Counted from the first letter of the stretch, positions 1-10,985 are shown. The stretch: 64,000 nt of DNA from Diphasiastrum complanatum (GCA_029204225.1 CM055111.1:1684421-1748420); one strand, 5' to 3'. Numbers and translations are program-made. Notes: generated from the sequence alone by a model not told the origin.

Positions 1-52
1 TTTGTAAGCACAAAAAACTCTACAATAGTGGACTTATTTTCGTTGTACTAAA

Positions 53-1340
53 TTAAATAATTTTTTTGATTTTTTTTTCATTGGGTTCGATAAATTGTTT
101 AATTTGTCGATCAAATTTAACTGGTACATAAGCAACTATTTCGTTTGATATCTTATTGACATTTTTGTTATTTATCCATAACATTATGTGTGCATACACT
201 GAATCTCGATTTTGAAATTCATAACATACAACATCATAATGTTGCACTCTTTCAAGTCTTGCTTTGGGTGATAAGATATATTTTTTCATAAAGATTTTAA
301 ATCTTGATACAAATAAATTTGAACATTCAATAAAACAATTTTTTCAATCATATTTGTTATTTATATTTTTAATGATTTTTTCGATTTCATTGATTTCTAG
401 CCATTGAGTATTTGTTGTTTTATCTGATGTTAAATTTAAAACAAATGTGGTAAACCTCATTTTTCTAACATCGTCATTTAAGTTTCGACAATGCCATGAT
501 GGAGTACTAGGAATATTTTGGCCAAGGGTATATTTCATTACATTTTTTAATATATCTTGTTCTGTTGCATTTTGATTTTTTGAAAGAAAATCAATGATAT
601 ATTTTTCTAGATTTATAGTTTTTGTATTTTTTGATATTTAGTATTGCTTGTCGTAATTCATACATAATAATCAAGTATGGAGGATATAGGGTATATACTG
701 GAAAAAAAAAAAAAAACTTCCTATTCTCATTTTTATATATTTTATAAAATTTATTTTTGTGTCATAATATCCATGACCAAAGAAAAAAAGAAATGAGAAA
801 CAGACTTATTCTAATGTAAGTATATTTTTTAATTCATGATTAGTCGGTACACCTATTAAATTTGTGGATTGAAGTACATGGTTCATTTCATTTTTCAAAA
901 TAAGATTTGAATATTCAAAAATATAATTTTTATTTAAAGGACATGTACTATTTAGAGTTACATCTTTTAAAATTATATATGTGTGGATATATGGATCAGA
1001 TGTCATTGCTTCATAAGATTTTTTATTTTTATCTATAAATTCATTACGAGTATTTTTTAAAAATATACATAATTCTTTTTTCGTTTTATCTATTTCATAT
1101 AGGATTTTAAATTTTCATAAGATTAGATTATGATTTATATCTTGTATGAGTATATCGTCTAAAAATATAATATCATCATTTTGATAATCATCAAAAAGAT
1201 TAAAATAAGCAACTGGATTATCAAACAAAGATTTTTTTTTCTTCAATTATTCCTATAATGAGACAATTCATCTTTTTAGTTGTTTCGATTGATATATCTA
1301 TTAATGACATTGTTTGTAATTGAATAGGATGTAAACTAAT
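53..1340 (-). pseudogene. Decayed Helitron-type Rep (Helitron_like_N plus HUH region)
   Basis: Minus-strand relic inside a very AT-rich island. From about 620 down to 53 one frame stays open except for a single TGA at about 344. It contains NIPSTPSWHCRNLNDDVRK and then a TTFVLNLTSDKTTNTQWLEI stretch, which matches in spacing and character the Helitron N-terminal block (animal/Helitron2 style: PxFFxxLSAxxxxWPEL). About 60 residues later comes CYEFQNRDSVYAHIMLWI, the position of the EFQxRGxPHxHxxxW HUH motif of rolling-circle Rep proteins. The first HUH histidine is Tyr here, so catalysis would be lost. Upstream (650-1340) are shorter open pieces in shifted frames; a run of A's near 1235 marks one frameshift. 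No helicase domain is present: the window edge cuts the C-terminal side. It could instead derive from a giant-virus or protist relative of this family. Family call is by motif reading only. Confidence 0.5.
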
Positions 1341-1375
1341 AGGGATTGTATATATTTTGGTGACATAAAAATTGA

Positions 1376-1743
1376 ATATACGATTTTGTTGAAGAATGTC
1401 TACAAGTGGGCTTCTGGCTGATCTCTAGCAAAAGGTAACCAATCCTATCATAATTTCAAGTTCAGATGTTAAGTTCAATAACTTGAATTCATTGAAGACT
1501 TGGCCATCTTCAAGGAATTCCACAAACTAGCATTTAGAACAAGTCTATAGAAATACACTAAGTGTCGCACAGTTCACATTTTTTGCACTTTCCCGAAAAA
1601 AATACGACATTTACCTTCAGCTCCTTTGGCTGTTTTGCAAAATCCCAAAGAGATAGAAAATGCCGAAGGCCATCCATTTTCAACGAGGAACATTCCCAGC
1701 CACTTCCCAAAATGTGAAGTGAGAGAAAACTACTTCCCCTAAC
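1376..1743 (+). repeat. Copia-C family LTR, 5'-truncated, first part
   Basis: Matches the copia LTR at 37380-37840 and 40160-40620 (shared GATCTCTAGCA...GGTAACCAATC, then CTTGGCCATCTTCAAGG). About the first 170 bp of the LTR, including its TG terminus, is missing where it meets the AT-rich island. The copy is split at 1743 by the gypsy element and continues at 7506. Confidence 0.85.
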
Positions 1744-2661
1744 TGTTGCGTCGGCGTCTCAAAGGGCGCTGGGACTTGAGCGGTTTTCCCAACACGCGCT
1801 TAAGTCTAACATTCATCCATCATGCACTTACGTAAAAGCCAACTCAGAAACGTAACAAGCTTAACCATTCAGACTTAAGAAAACTGGAATCCCAACCAAT
1901 CCGAAAGCCAACTCAGAATCCGTCCCCAAAAGGTAACCAAAGGCAAAGACAAGCCACACATGAAACCCAAGGCATAGTGGTCGCCAAACTGACCAATTGG
2001 CATAGCGGCAAGCCCCATGTCGATGACAGGGACACTTAGGCACCAACGACGCAAAAAGGTTGTAGTAAGGGTCCTTCCACTTGGACCAGTCCCGAAGGCG
2101 AAACCGAAATGGTAATCATCCCCAAGGATCAATTTTATTAGATTTGGAAGAGGTTACATTCATACATAGACTGACCGGTCTCGGGGCCACCAACACGTGC
2201 TGGGCATTGTGCCTGGCTCATGCTGGTAGAGGGAGCTGAGACCTGGCGACTGGATTCCTGGCGCTGGTTGAGCTGCCCAAGTTTCTGTCTGCCGGACTCC
2301 CCCTATAGTTCTGCTGTGATTCGGCACACCCCCTCTATTCTGAAACATAGTGCTTTCTGGTAAAGCACGCTTTTTGGGACTTAGTTTTTATTTTGCTGAT
2401 TAAGCCTGGAAAGCCTGGCATAATCAGTCTGGCTCCCGAACATGGGTCCCGGGAGCCGTTCCGGTGGCAAAATCAACTTGCTTCCTGACTAGGCCATGAC
2501 TCGAGCTCTAGAGCTAGCTCATGACTTGTGACTACTTGACTGGCTCACCACAGGTCGGAGGCTCAGTCCTTGACGTTCTAACTTGCTCTGGGACCTTAGG
2601 GAGTGTCACCCCTTAGAGTCTTACAGGGCACGCTGGGTGCACCTGAGTCAGCTTTACAACA
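1744..2661 (-). repeat. 3' LTR of the chromovirus
   Basis: 918 bp, nearly identical to 6637-7505. It carries about 49 bp (roughly 2419-2468) absent from the other LTR. That extra piece contains an inverted repeat (GGCTCCCG...CGGGAGCC) and is bordered by short AATCA direct repeats, which fits a replication-slippage deletion in the other copy. Confidence 0.9.
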
Positions 2662-2680
2662 TCCTCCCCTCGTTTGAAAA
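2662..2680 (-). other. Polypurine tract of the chromovirus
   Basis: On the minus strand a purine-rich run (ACGAGGGGAGGA) ends directly at the TGTTG start of the 3' LTR, the normal site of plus-strand DNA priming. Confidence 0.8.
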
Positions 2681-2902
2681 AGCTGATGTCCTCATCAAGG
2701 CCAAACTAGACCTAGGACGTATGGCACGGGCTTAATTCACCGGCCTTAACAACTTTGAATTACAAAATACATTGGCAGTAGCACAGGAAAAGTGTAGATA
2801 AAGTTCACTTACGTAAAACCTGTGTAAAGCTGCAAGTGATTCATTGGCAAACTTTAGAAAAATACCAGGAAGTTCCTTGAACTTCAGAATGGCCATGAAT
2901 GT

Positions 2903-3406
2903 TTATGTAGGAGGCATGCCGCCAGGTAGTGCTTTGTGTTCCGATCTGGGAAAACGGCTATTGCGTTGGTTCTTCTGTAGATATTTTGCTAGTACTTCAG
3001 GGGCTCCCTCCTTAAGTTTGTCTTCGTACTCCCAAGAAGCCTCAATAAGTGGAGCCCGTAGCCACTTCACTAGATATTCACGTTGAACGCCAGTTCGCTT
3101 TCTATGTGTCAATATTTGTTCTGGTACAAGCTGCCTCTTCGTATCATCAAGTGTCGTTGGTGGGTGACGGAGTTCGTGTTGCTGATCAAATCGCTCATAT
3201 GGTTTGTACCGTTTGAGTAATGAGATATGAAACACATTGTGTATATTTAAGCTGGATGGCAGCGCTAATCGGTAAGCCACTGGGTTGATCTTCTTGGTGA
3301 CATAATATGGTCCCGCATAAGGTCGAGCGAACTTATGAGAAAAACCTTTTGGTAACGCAATGTTCTTTGTGTTCTGCCATACTTGATCACCTTCCTCAAA
3401 TTCCAA
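2903..3406 (-). pseudogene. Integrase C-terminus with chromodomain (gypsy)
   Basis: 168-codon open piece. The N-terminal part (FEEGDQVW... FARPYAGPYYVTKKINPVAY... HNVFHISLLKRY) is the integrase C-terminal GPY/F-type module. Residues about 95-145 hold a chromodomain (VPEQILTHRKRTGVQREYLV then KWL...EASWE), which in chromoviruses directs integration to marked chromatin. The frame is closed upstream at 3406; the sequence between here and 3485 is a remnant in which the central DDE core has been lost. Not functional as it stands. Confidence in the family is high. Confidence 0.85.
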
Positions 3407-3484
3407 TTCTCATCGATGTGGGTTTACGTCAGCTGCCATACTCCTTTGTGACTGCTTTAAAAATGCCTTCACCTCTGTCAACTT

Positions 3485-3994
3485 TCACTGAACTTGCTTT
3501 GAAAACCGGTCAACCACCACATAAATTGAGTCGAAGCCTTGGCACCGTGGTAGTTGAACAATAAATCCATGCTCACCGAATCCCATGGGTATGCTGGTAC
3601 CAGGTAATGGTTGGAGTAGTCCAGCTGGAGCTAGCGGTTCCACCTTCACTTGTTGACATGTTGGGCATGTTTGCACATGGGATTCAACGTCTGCCCACAT
3701 ACTTGGCCAATAGAAGCCTCTTTTGAGAAGTTCATACATGCGATTCACCCTTGGATGCCCGGCGGCTATTACGTCATGATGTTCTCGCAAGACTTTTTTC
3801 CTCAGGTTGATGTTGTCTGGGACATATACTCTGCGTTGTTTATAAACAACCATTTGATCTTTCCAAGTGAAATGTTTATGAGGCTTTCCCAGCTGGAATT
3901 CGATCATTAAGTCCTTCACCAACGCATCTGCACCATAATTCTCCCTGATTTCTTGGAGTAGGCCAGTCACCTGAGTTGTCACTGTTGCCATCAA
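3485..3994 (-). pseudogene. Integrase N-terminal zinc-binding region (gypsy)
   Basis: Open piece carrying the HHCC zinc-binding module: HHDVIAAGHPRVNRMYELL then C-x2-C in QTCPTCQQVK. It continues to the first part of the catalytic core (FDSIYVVVDRFSK, with the first catalytic Asp region) and then breaks off. The remaining roughly 130-150 core residues, including the second Asp and the Glu, are absent. A short spacer of shifted frame joins it to the C-terminal piece at 3406. This is an internal deletion in an otherwise recognisable integrase. Confidence 0.85.
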
Positions 3995-4000
3995 GTGTTC

Positions 4001-5290
4001 CTATCTACTTAGTGCGTCCGCCACCACATTGTTGTTTCCCGTTGTGTGTACAATGTCTATATTGAATTTTGAGAGAAAGTTTTGCCATCGCATTTGCTTT
4101 GGCGTGAGCATACCTTGGGATGAGAAGTACTTGAGTGATACATTATCAGTGAACGCCTTAAAGGGTTTTCTTGCCACATGATGTCTCCAATGCTCCATTG
4201 CTTGAACTACTGCGACCATTTCTTTTTCATGAGTTGGCCATCGTCGCTCTACGTCACTCAATTTCTTTGAAAAATATGCAACAGGTTTTCCGCTTGCATC
4301 AGCATGGCCCCAATAGCAAAGTTCGACGCGTCTGTATGTATTGCAAAAGGTTTGCTAAAGTTCGGTAAGGCAAGGATGGGTTCTTGAGTGATCCGTCGTT
4401 TTAGTTCTTGGAACGCTGCTTCACATTCCGGTTTCCATGTCATCTTCAGATGAGTCTTGGTCTGCTCCAACAGTGGTGCCACAATTTTGTTAAATGCCTC
4501 AATGAATCTCCTGTAAAAGTTACATAAGCCCACAAAGGATTTGATGCCATGAACAGTTTTAGGTGCTAGCCAATCCAAGATAGCCTTGATCTTCTTAGGA
4601 TCCATTTGAATCCGTCCGTGGTCTATAACATGTCCAAGGAAGTCAACTTCCTCCACCACAAACTCACATTTCTCTTTTTTCACGAACAAGCAGTTCCTCC
4701 TCAGTCGTTGGAGAACTGTCCTTAAATGTTGAATGTGATCTTTAAGGTTCTGGCTAAATACTAATATGTCATCAATGTACACAATGACAAATATATCCAG
4801 ACAGTCTTGAAATATTTTGTTCATCAACGTGCAAAAAGTGGCTGGTGCGTTTGTTAGACCGAATGGCATCACCAGGAACTCGTGACTCCCATACCGCGTT
4901 CGAAACGCCGTTTTGTGCTCATCACCTTTAGCTATTCAAATTTGATGATATTTAGATCTGAGATCTATTCGGCTAAAGTATTTGGCATGTTTGAGTTGGT
5001 CGAATAGGTCATCAATTCTAGGCATGGGGTACTTGTTCTTGATGGTACTCTTGTTAAGCATGCGATAATCCACACACATTCGAAGAGTTTTGTTTGCCTT
5101 TTCCACGAACAACACTGGGGCTCCAAAAGGTGAAGCACTAGGTCTAATAAAACCTTTGTCTATCGATTTACCAAGTTGTCATTTCAGTTCTGCCAACTCT
5201 TCTTGTGACATTCTGTAGGGTGCTCGTGAAGTTGGCTCTGTTCCTGGTACCAACTCCGTTTTATGGTCCATTGGTCTTCGAGGAGGTAGC
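4001..5290 (-). pseudogene. Reverse transcriptase and RNase H (gypsy)
   Basis: Minus-strand RT starts near 5290 and shows the palm motifs in order: [54 protein letters not shown] and the catalytic VYIDDILVF at about 4790. RNase H follows (AIHTDASNFAIGAML, then FTDNVSLKYF at 4150) and ends near 4001. Known role: copies the element RNA into DNA. In-frame TGA codons replace Arg at two conserved sites (about 5180 and 4938), and the frame breaks between 4258 and 4261. These stops fit C-to-T change of CGA. The enzyme cannot be made in one piece. Confidence 0.9.
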
Positions 5291-5325
5291 TAAGCTGGGA
5301 GTTCCTCCGGAAACACATCGCTAAA

Positions 5326-5811
5326 TTATTCTAGCAGATCTGCCACTTCTTTTGGCAAGTTTTCTTGTCGCACGCTTTTCCCTTCTAGGACTTCTCGGCA
5401 GATGCAAAGAAAGCACTTTGACCTTTTTCCTTTCGCTAATGCTGCAACCAGATTTTGTTCAATATCGGTATCCTTAGCATTTCCTCCGCGCAGGGCTTTT
5501 GTCACGCAGATTTGTCCCTTATAATCCAAGAGGACCAAGTTTGAGCTCCTACCCAAAACTGCGATACAGTGTTCATTTAACCAAGGGAGGCCCAAAATCA
5601 CATCGAAGGCATCCATCTCTAAAATCACAAAGCTAAGTTTAGCCTTCCATCTTCCAATCTGCACCGGGATGTTCAATGTCACTTTGTCTGCATCTAGTGC
5701 TCCCTTCGCTGTTTCTACCTTGAGAGTAGATGTAACATTCCTGGTCGGCAAGCTGAATTGTTCCACTACGCTCCTTGCGATATAGTTATGTGAAGCTCCG
5801 GAGTCGATCAT
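5326..5811 (-). pseudogene. Retroviral-type aspartic protease (gypsy)
   Basis: 161-codon open piece beginning MIDSGASHNYIARSVVEQF, the DSG catalytic motif of retropepsins. About 65 residues on is VILGLPWLNEH, the second conserved block (ILGxxWL). In chromoviruses this domain sits N-terminal to RT in one Gag-Pol protein, and here it lies directly upstream of the RT piece, separated by stops near 5300. The apparent start Met is only an internal Met; the natural polyprotein would start further upstream in a gag that is not visible. Confidence 0.88.
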
Positions 5812-6620
5812 GAAATCTGACTTCCTCCCCGCGATCTTTCATGATAAGAATAACAATCTTGAACCAATCTTGGGGGTTGCCCCATGGAAGTTCCTTTCCA
5901 TACTTGTGTGTTGTCCACTCATAAATGTAAGCTCCTCTCACAACTCCCAACTAGATCAGATCACCTGGATCAAAAACAAGTAGTCAGGGATAATTCAGGT
6001 CCAGGCAAGCACACCACAAATGAACATACCAACCAAAGCTAAACAGAGGATCCCTCTCAAGTCACATTCCCCTTGAGACCGGACGTAGGATCTTTGCCTA
6101 GCCGCGCCCATACAAATCTATCACAGAATTAGCCCATGGGGAAACATCCATCAACCATCCATGCATTCACCATTAAGCAGCACATTGCCTCAGTCACGCC
6201 CCACTACTTTTTGGTCGATAGCCCTTATAGCTAAACGATAGGCAGCTATCCCGCACCGGCAGCTAACCACCCGTGCTTTACACTCGAATTCGAGCAGCGT
6301 CTCTGTATCAATGGTTAACCCGTACAGTTCGAATATGTCGCCCCGCATCCCACAAGGTACAGACCGTGCTTTCACCTACCTAGGCAGCACTTTGCCTCAT
6401 CCGTCCTATGTGCAGACAGCGCCAGGCCTGAACCGCGAGAATTGACCGTGCTTACACCTCGAGGGCAGCACTTTGACTCATCAAGTCCCCCATTCTGCCG
6501 ACCACCCCGACCGTGGACGCATCCGTGCTTACACTATGGGCAGCACCTTGCGCAACGGTTGTCCTGATAAATCCCAAAACGTGGCCATCCCTGTGAGACT
6601 TGCGTAGCTGACCGGCTAGT
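5812..6620 (-). other. Leader between primer site and protease; no gag frame, degenerate repeats
   Basis: About 800 bp where gag would be expected. I see no gag domain or zinc knuckle. It holds four degenerate copies of a block starting CCGTGCTT and containing GCAGC, at about 6271, 6364, 6447 and 6523 (spacings 93, 83, 76 bp). The short open frames here are not recognisable. Likely a leader after loss of gag. Confidence 0.6.
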
Positions 6621-6636
6621 CGGATCTGATACCACA
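6621..6636 (-). other. Primer binding site of the chromovirus
   Basis: Minus strand reads TGGTATCAGATCC, matching the 3' end of plant initiator tRNA-Met (TGGTATCAGAGC), two bases from the LTR. Confidence 0.8.
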
Positions 6637-7505
6637 TGTTGCGCCGACGCCTCAAAGGGCGCTGGGACTTGAGCGGTTTTCCCAACACGCCCTTAAGTCT
6701 AACATTCATCCATCATGCACTTACGTAAAAGCCAACTCAGAAACGTAACAAGCTTAACCATTCAGACTTAAGAAAACTGGAACCCCAACCAACCCGAAAG
6801 CCAACTCAGAATCCGTCCCCAAAAGGTAACCAAAGGCAAAGACAAGCCACACATGAAACCCAAGGCATAGTGGTCGCCAAACTGACCAATTGGCATAGCG
6901 GCAAGCCCCATGTCGATGACAGGGACCCTTAGGCGCCAGCGACGCAAAAAGGTTGTAGTAAGGGTCCTTCCACTTGGACCAGTCCCAGAGGTGAAACCGA
7001 AATGGTAATCATCCCCAAGGATCAGTTTTATTAGATTTGGAAGAGGTTACATTCATACATAGACTGACCAGTCTCGGGGCCACCAACACGTGCTAGGCAT
7101 TGTGCCTAGCTCGTGCTGGTAAAGGGAGCTGAGACCTGGCGACTGGATTCCTGGCGCTGGTTGAGCTGCCCAAGTTTCTGTCTGCCGGACTCCCCCTATA
7201 GTTCTGCTGTGATTCGGCGCACCCCCTCTGTTCTGAAACATAGTGCTTTCTGGTAAAGCACGCTTTTTGGGACTTAGTTTTTATTTTGCTGATTAAGCCT
7301 GGCAAGCCTGGCAGAATCAACTTGCTTCCTGACTAGGCCATGACTCGAGCTCCAGAGCTAGCTCATGACTTGTGACTACTTTACTGGCTCACCACAGGTC
7401 GGAGGCTCAGTCCTTGACGTTCTAACTTGCTCTGGGACCTTAGGGAGTGTCACCCCTTAGAGTCTTACAGGGCACGCTGGGTGCACCTGAGTCAGCTTTA
7501 CAACA
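6637..7505 (-). repeat. 5' LTR of the chromovirus
   Basis: 869 bp, TGTTG...CAACA, pairs with 1744-2661. The ends form a perfect 5-bp inverted repeat. It lacks the roughly 49-bp segment present in the other LTR. Confidence 0.9.
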
Positions 7506-8269
7506 CCAACATGCTCAATGAGAGAATTTGCGAGTCCTCGTTCGCGTCAACATTCCCTATGGGTTGACCATTACACAATGTATAGTTGTCATTACAAGCC
7601 AAATACTTCCAAGTACAACGACTTGCCTAATTAGATGACAAACATTTATTGTAATTAATACATGGATGCAATCTATAAGTGGATCATCCAGACACACTCT
7701 AATGATGCTTCGTCCATGAGACAAATGATTTTGGGCCTTCCAGTTATGCCGTCACTCTGGTTGTAACTGTCATTGTTGTGCTTCAGTGTAATATAGCAGC
7801 AATATGCTTTTCTATTTGTGTATAATGTAGATGAATGCTTATTGTGATTTGAATGCACTTCATTGCTGTTTAATAACACTTGTTCACTCACATTGATCAG
7901 AACACAGACGTCTACGACTCCTCAGCTTCTGATCAGAAGATGGTTGTCTTTGACACCTGAGAAACTTGCGCTGTCATACTGCTCTTTCAATGTATTTCAA
8001 AACTGAACTTTTTATTGAATCTAATATCAAGTAATACCTCAAACCGTTTCTAATCTCTTCGGTGGACTGTACTCATTCTGTATTTTTGAGTATAAATTAA
8101 TTTATAAGATCCTGTTGGGCAATAGAACGTTTGAGCTGTGATTATATTTCGCATAAACAATCTGTTAGACTGTTTTTGCATCTAGTAGCCCATTATAACA
8201 GGAGAGCTGTTTCGCAAATATTCCTGCTCTCTTCTCTGTTCACGTTCACCATACTCCCTTGCCCCATCA
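7506..8269 (+). repeat. Copia-C family LTR, second part
   Basis: Continues the copia LTR split at 1743. It matches 37850-38595, including the TACTTCCAAGTACAACG block, and ends CTCCCTTGCCCCATCA like the two LTRs of the intact copy. No primer site follows, so this is a solo or orphan LTR. Confidence 0.85.
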
Positions 8270-9400
8270 CAGACTATGCCCAACTTTCCTATGTATGAAA
8301 TGTGTTCCAATACATAATTTCTTCTTTGATTTTTTCATTCATCCACATCTTCACACTCCATGTTCACACATTAAACTAACCCATAAGAGTATTGTTTCTT
8401 TCTTTTGAATGTAGGTCTAGTCTCAAACAACTATCATGAATGTCCTGTTTGTTGGCAATATTCTAAAGAAGGAAGATCCTCTATGAAATTCATGTTGATG
8501 GACCCCGGTGTTAGGGATCTAATGTGTCCTCCCTGCTAACGGGAGAACTTGATTTGTAATCAAGATACAAAAATTGAGTGCAAAGACTAGAATTAATGGA
8601 CATGATGGTGCATTTATGGCCACAAACCATTGGCAATAGAATAGTTCTCCCAAGGGGTCCATGGACACAGTCTTTGAGAAAGGACACAATCATAAGAAAT
8701 TTAATAGCCTCTTACTTAAAGATACATCCTCTCACAAATTCCCACTCTCTATTCATGTTAGCTATTCAACTCCTGTACATGTCCACTTCTTCATCACCAT
8801 TGTTGGCACTCTTTTGTAACTTTTGGACAATGAAGCAGCAGTTTCAATATTATTTTGATAAATTGCCTCAACCACATTTGTGGGACAATAACGTAGTATA
8901 AATAAAGATGAGAAACCTTCAGTTGCACAAGAATCATTGGGCAAGTAACAAGAATCATTAGGTAAAAGGCAATATACACAATAGAGCGAGGAGTGTCTAG
9001 AGTAAAGACCAAACTAGAAGTGAGCATCGAGCTTCTAAGGCCCACTACTCGTACACATATTAGAAGCTCCCTTTGCATGTCCAAAATTTCTATGTGTTTG
9101 ACTTCCAACGTTCTTTTAAAAAACTATCAACTACATGTTACTTTCATAAGAAAATTTAGGCAAATTCTATTGGTTCATCTTTAGGGCATTGAATGGCATG
9201 CATACTTAGAAGCATAGCCCATGTGCTTTGAACATATACCAACCCATAGTTGACACTTGTTCAAAAAAGACTCAACCAAAAATTTTGCCTTTGATTTTTA
9301 TATCAGTTCGAAGGTACAAGTGGGACCCGTGCTTTTCTGAGCCCAAGTGGTATAAAAACAAGGGATTGGGTGGGACCCACTTTTCAAGATAATATATGAC
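8270..9400 (+). repeat. Array flank block (direct), unit 1
   Basis: About 1.1 kb repeated in the same orientation at 28010-29440 and partly at 22190-22830, and in inverse orientation at 14441-15238 plus 16826-17090. It begins near ACTATGCCCAACTTTCC and includes TGAATGTCCTGTTTGTTGG. That sequence also lies downstream of the cysteine-rich gene copies, so this block is probably the 3' flank of a lost gene copy. No coding capacity is supported; its open frames are not conserved between copies. Confidence 0.8.
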
Positions 9401-9450
9401 ATGACAACATGTCCAAGCAACCAGATGAATCTAAATGAAGGATGCGTGGT

Positions 9451-9617
9451 ATATTTGTGAATGTGCAATTCATGGTAAGCCTTTGCACCTTGTTAGTTAT
9501 AATGTTTGTGATAGGTATAGGCTTTTGGTAAAGTCTTGCCACAAGTCTTTACATATTACAAATAGTTTAATTAACAAGGTTCAAAACTTCACCATGAATC
9601 GCACATTCACAAATATT
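9451..9617. repeat. Foldback (near-perfect inverted repeat), copy 1
   Basis: A 167-bp palindrome-like segment. It starts ATATTTGTGAATGTGCAATT and ends with the complement, with arms of about 80 bp pairing at most positions and almost no loop. Because it is self-complementary, similar short open frames appear on both strands; I do not regard them as genes. Four other copies lie at 11083, 22846, 26352 and 29508. Confidence 0.85.
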
Positions 9618-9757
9618 CAACATCACCTTTTCTTGGTTGTCGGATATTCTCTTATGTTCAGATACTATGGTGAAAAGTTCAAATGGGCCACCCAACCCTT
9701 TGTTGTTCTTTTGCTATATTCTTTGTCAAGAAAGTTTTACATTTTGTTCATACAAAA

Positions 9758-10140
9758 GTCAATGAATATTAATTGATTTCATTTTGAAAGTCGAGTCATA
9801 TTTCAATAATGGTACCTTTTATTGTATTTTATGGCCTCATCTATATGACAATTGGAGTTGCGCTTATGACCACAAAGAGAGGATAGAGATTCTAACCTCA
9901 AAGAGAGATATGAAATCCTTAACTACGATTCACTAATTGAATGACAATTTTGGTAGGATGAGAAAACATTTAAGTAAGATATATCATCTTTGGAAACCCA
10001 ACCAAGTTTGTCATAGAGTGACAAATGATAGAATAAAACTACAATCAGTAGCTTAGGATGCCCACTTGCGGTGATATTACACAAATGATTCCATTTTGAC
10101 TTCTTTTGTAGCCGATTAAAGAGATTAGTCTTTGTATTAA
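9758..10140 (-). other. Inverted segment within array unit 1
   Basis: About 380 bp in opposite orientation relative to 11390-11750 and 29815-30200, while sequence on both sides stays collinear. The breakpoints lie at TACAAAAG on the left and CTTTGTA on the right, which are inverse complements. It is a local inversion of non-coding array DNA. Confidence 0.75.
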
Positions 10141-10588
10141 GCTTTGTTTTCTTCAAAAGCAAGGCATCTCAAAATCACCATTGAGATTGAAAGCTTGCAA
10201 ATTTCAAAACTACCCACAATGCTTTTGTAAACAAATGCAAATTTCCCCTTTGTTTGTTATTAGATAATGTTGATAATATTTATCTAAATTTCTAGTGAAA
10301 AGCAAGAAATAGTTATTATAGGGGCTGGAATTTGCAAGTTGCAGTACCTTGAATTGTTTTCTCTACCTTTCACAGTAAACAAACATATAGTAAATTTCAC
10401 CATGTGCCCTTTAAATTGGATTATCTATATTATCTAGATCATTATTTTTAAATGTTTTTGAAAGTCAAAAGATGAACTATCATGTCAAGTGTAATGCTAT
10501 TGGAAGATGGTATTCTTATTTTTGAAAGGAATGTGAGCCTTCAAAGTTGAAAAAAGAAGAAGAAATTGGCTGAAGTATGGCCCTTTTC

Positions 10589-10985
10589 TATATAAATCCC
10601 CTCCCTCTCCCTTGTGTGTATCTCTCGCTCTCTCAGTGGATAGATATCTCAGTGCATAGTTAGAATTTTATCTCCATCATCATCTTTTCTCTGAAGCTTT
10701 GAGCATGCTGATTCTAGCCAAGATTCATCCCCAGACCAAATTCTAGCACTGACTAGTGAATGCCCAAAATCTCACTCGTGTTGCATTTTCCACACCATTT
10801 CTTTATCAAATCCTAGTACCGATCCATATAGGTCATTATACTTGTATTTTCTTCCCATTTTGTAGTGTTTGTGTCAAATATATAGTATTCATTTGTAGTT
10901 TTGTACTGTTTGTGTTCTATATGTACTATTCCTTTGCAATTTTTAGTGTTTGTGTTGAGTATTGTGTCTTGTAGCACTCCATGAC
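10589..10985 (+). promoter_or_regulatory. Orphan promoter and leader of the cysteine-rich gene family
   Basis: TATATAAA at 10589-10596, in the same context (GGCCCTTTTCTATATAAA) as the promoters at 12203 and 23908. The leader (TCTCTCGCTCTCTCAGTGG...) follows to 10985, including the GTAGTGTTTGTGT repeats. Where the coding sequence should begin, after GTGAGTCAACGTTGATTTA, the sequence jumps to the foldback flank of the next unit (CAAGATAATATATGAC). The promoter therefore has no gene. Confidence 0.65.

Larger units (their letters stand above)
1744..7505 (-). mobile_element. Ty3/gypsy chromovirus, deletion derivative
   Basis: Complete boundaries are visible. Two LTRs begin TGTTG and end CAACA, with a primer site (GATCTGATACCA on the plus strand) inside the right LTR and a polypurine tract (plus-strand TCCTCCCCTCG) inside the left LTR, so transcription runs right to left. 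Flanking 5-mers are CTAAC and CCAAC, a target duplication with one change. Minus-strand order is protease, reverse transcriptase, RNase H, integrase, chromodomain, the Ty3/gypsy order. The chromodomain places it among chromoviruses. No gag reading frame lies between primer site and protease, the integrase catalytic core is missing, and the RT has in-frame stops, so it is non-autonomous. It inserted into a copia LTR, which is therefore older. Confidence 0.9.

Noticed and set aside
1861-2348. GC-rich minus-strand frames near 1.9-2.3 kb, repeated at 7053-7320
   Set aside because: They lie within the two LTRs of the chromovirus and have no domain.
6190-6709. Minus-strand frames as gag
   Set aside because: No capsid or zinc-knuckle residues; they overlap the leader repeats, the primer site and the LTR edge.
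8511-9184. Several 60-107 codon frames in the array flank block
   Set aside because: Not conserved in the copies at 14441 and 28008; shadows of non-coding repeats.
9435-9776. 113-codon frame (and relatives at 11093, 22946, 29492) as a conserved protein family
   Set aside because: The shared residues come from the foldback; the same words appear on the opposite strand at 26305-26607, and the frames break differently in each copy. A palindrome explains the similarity.
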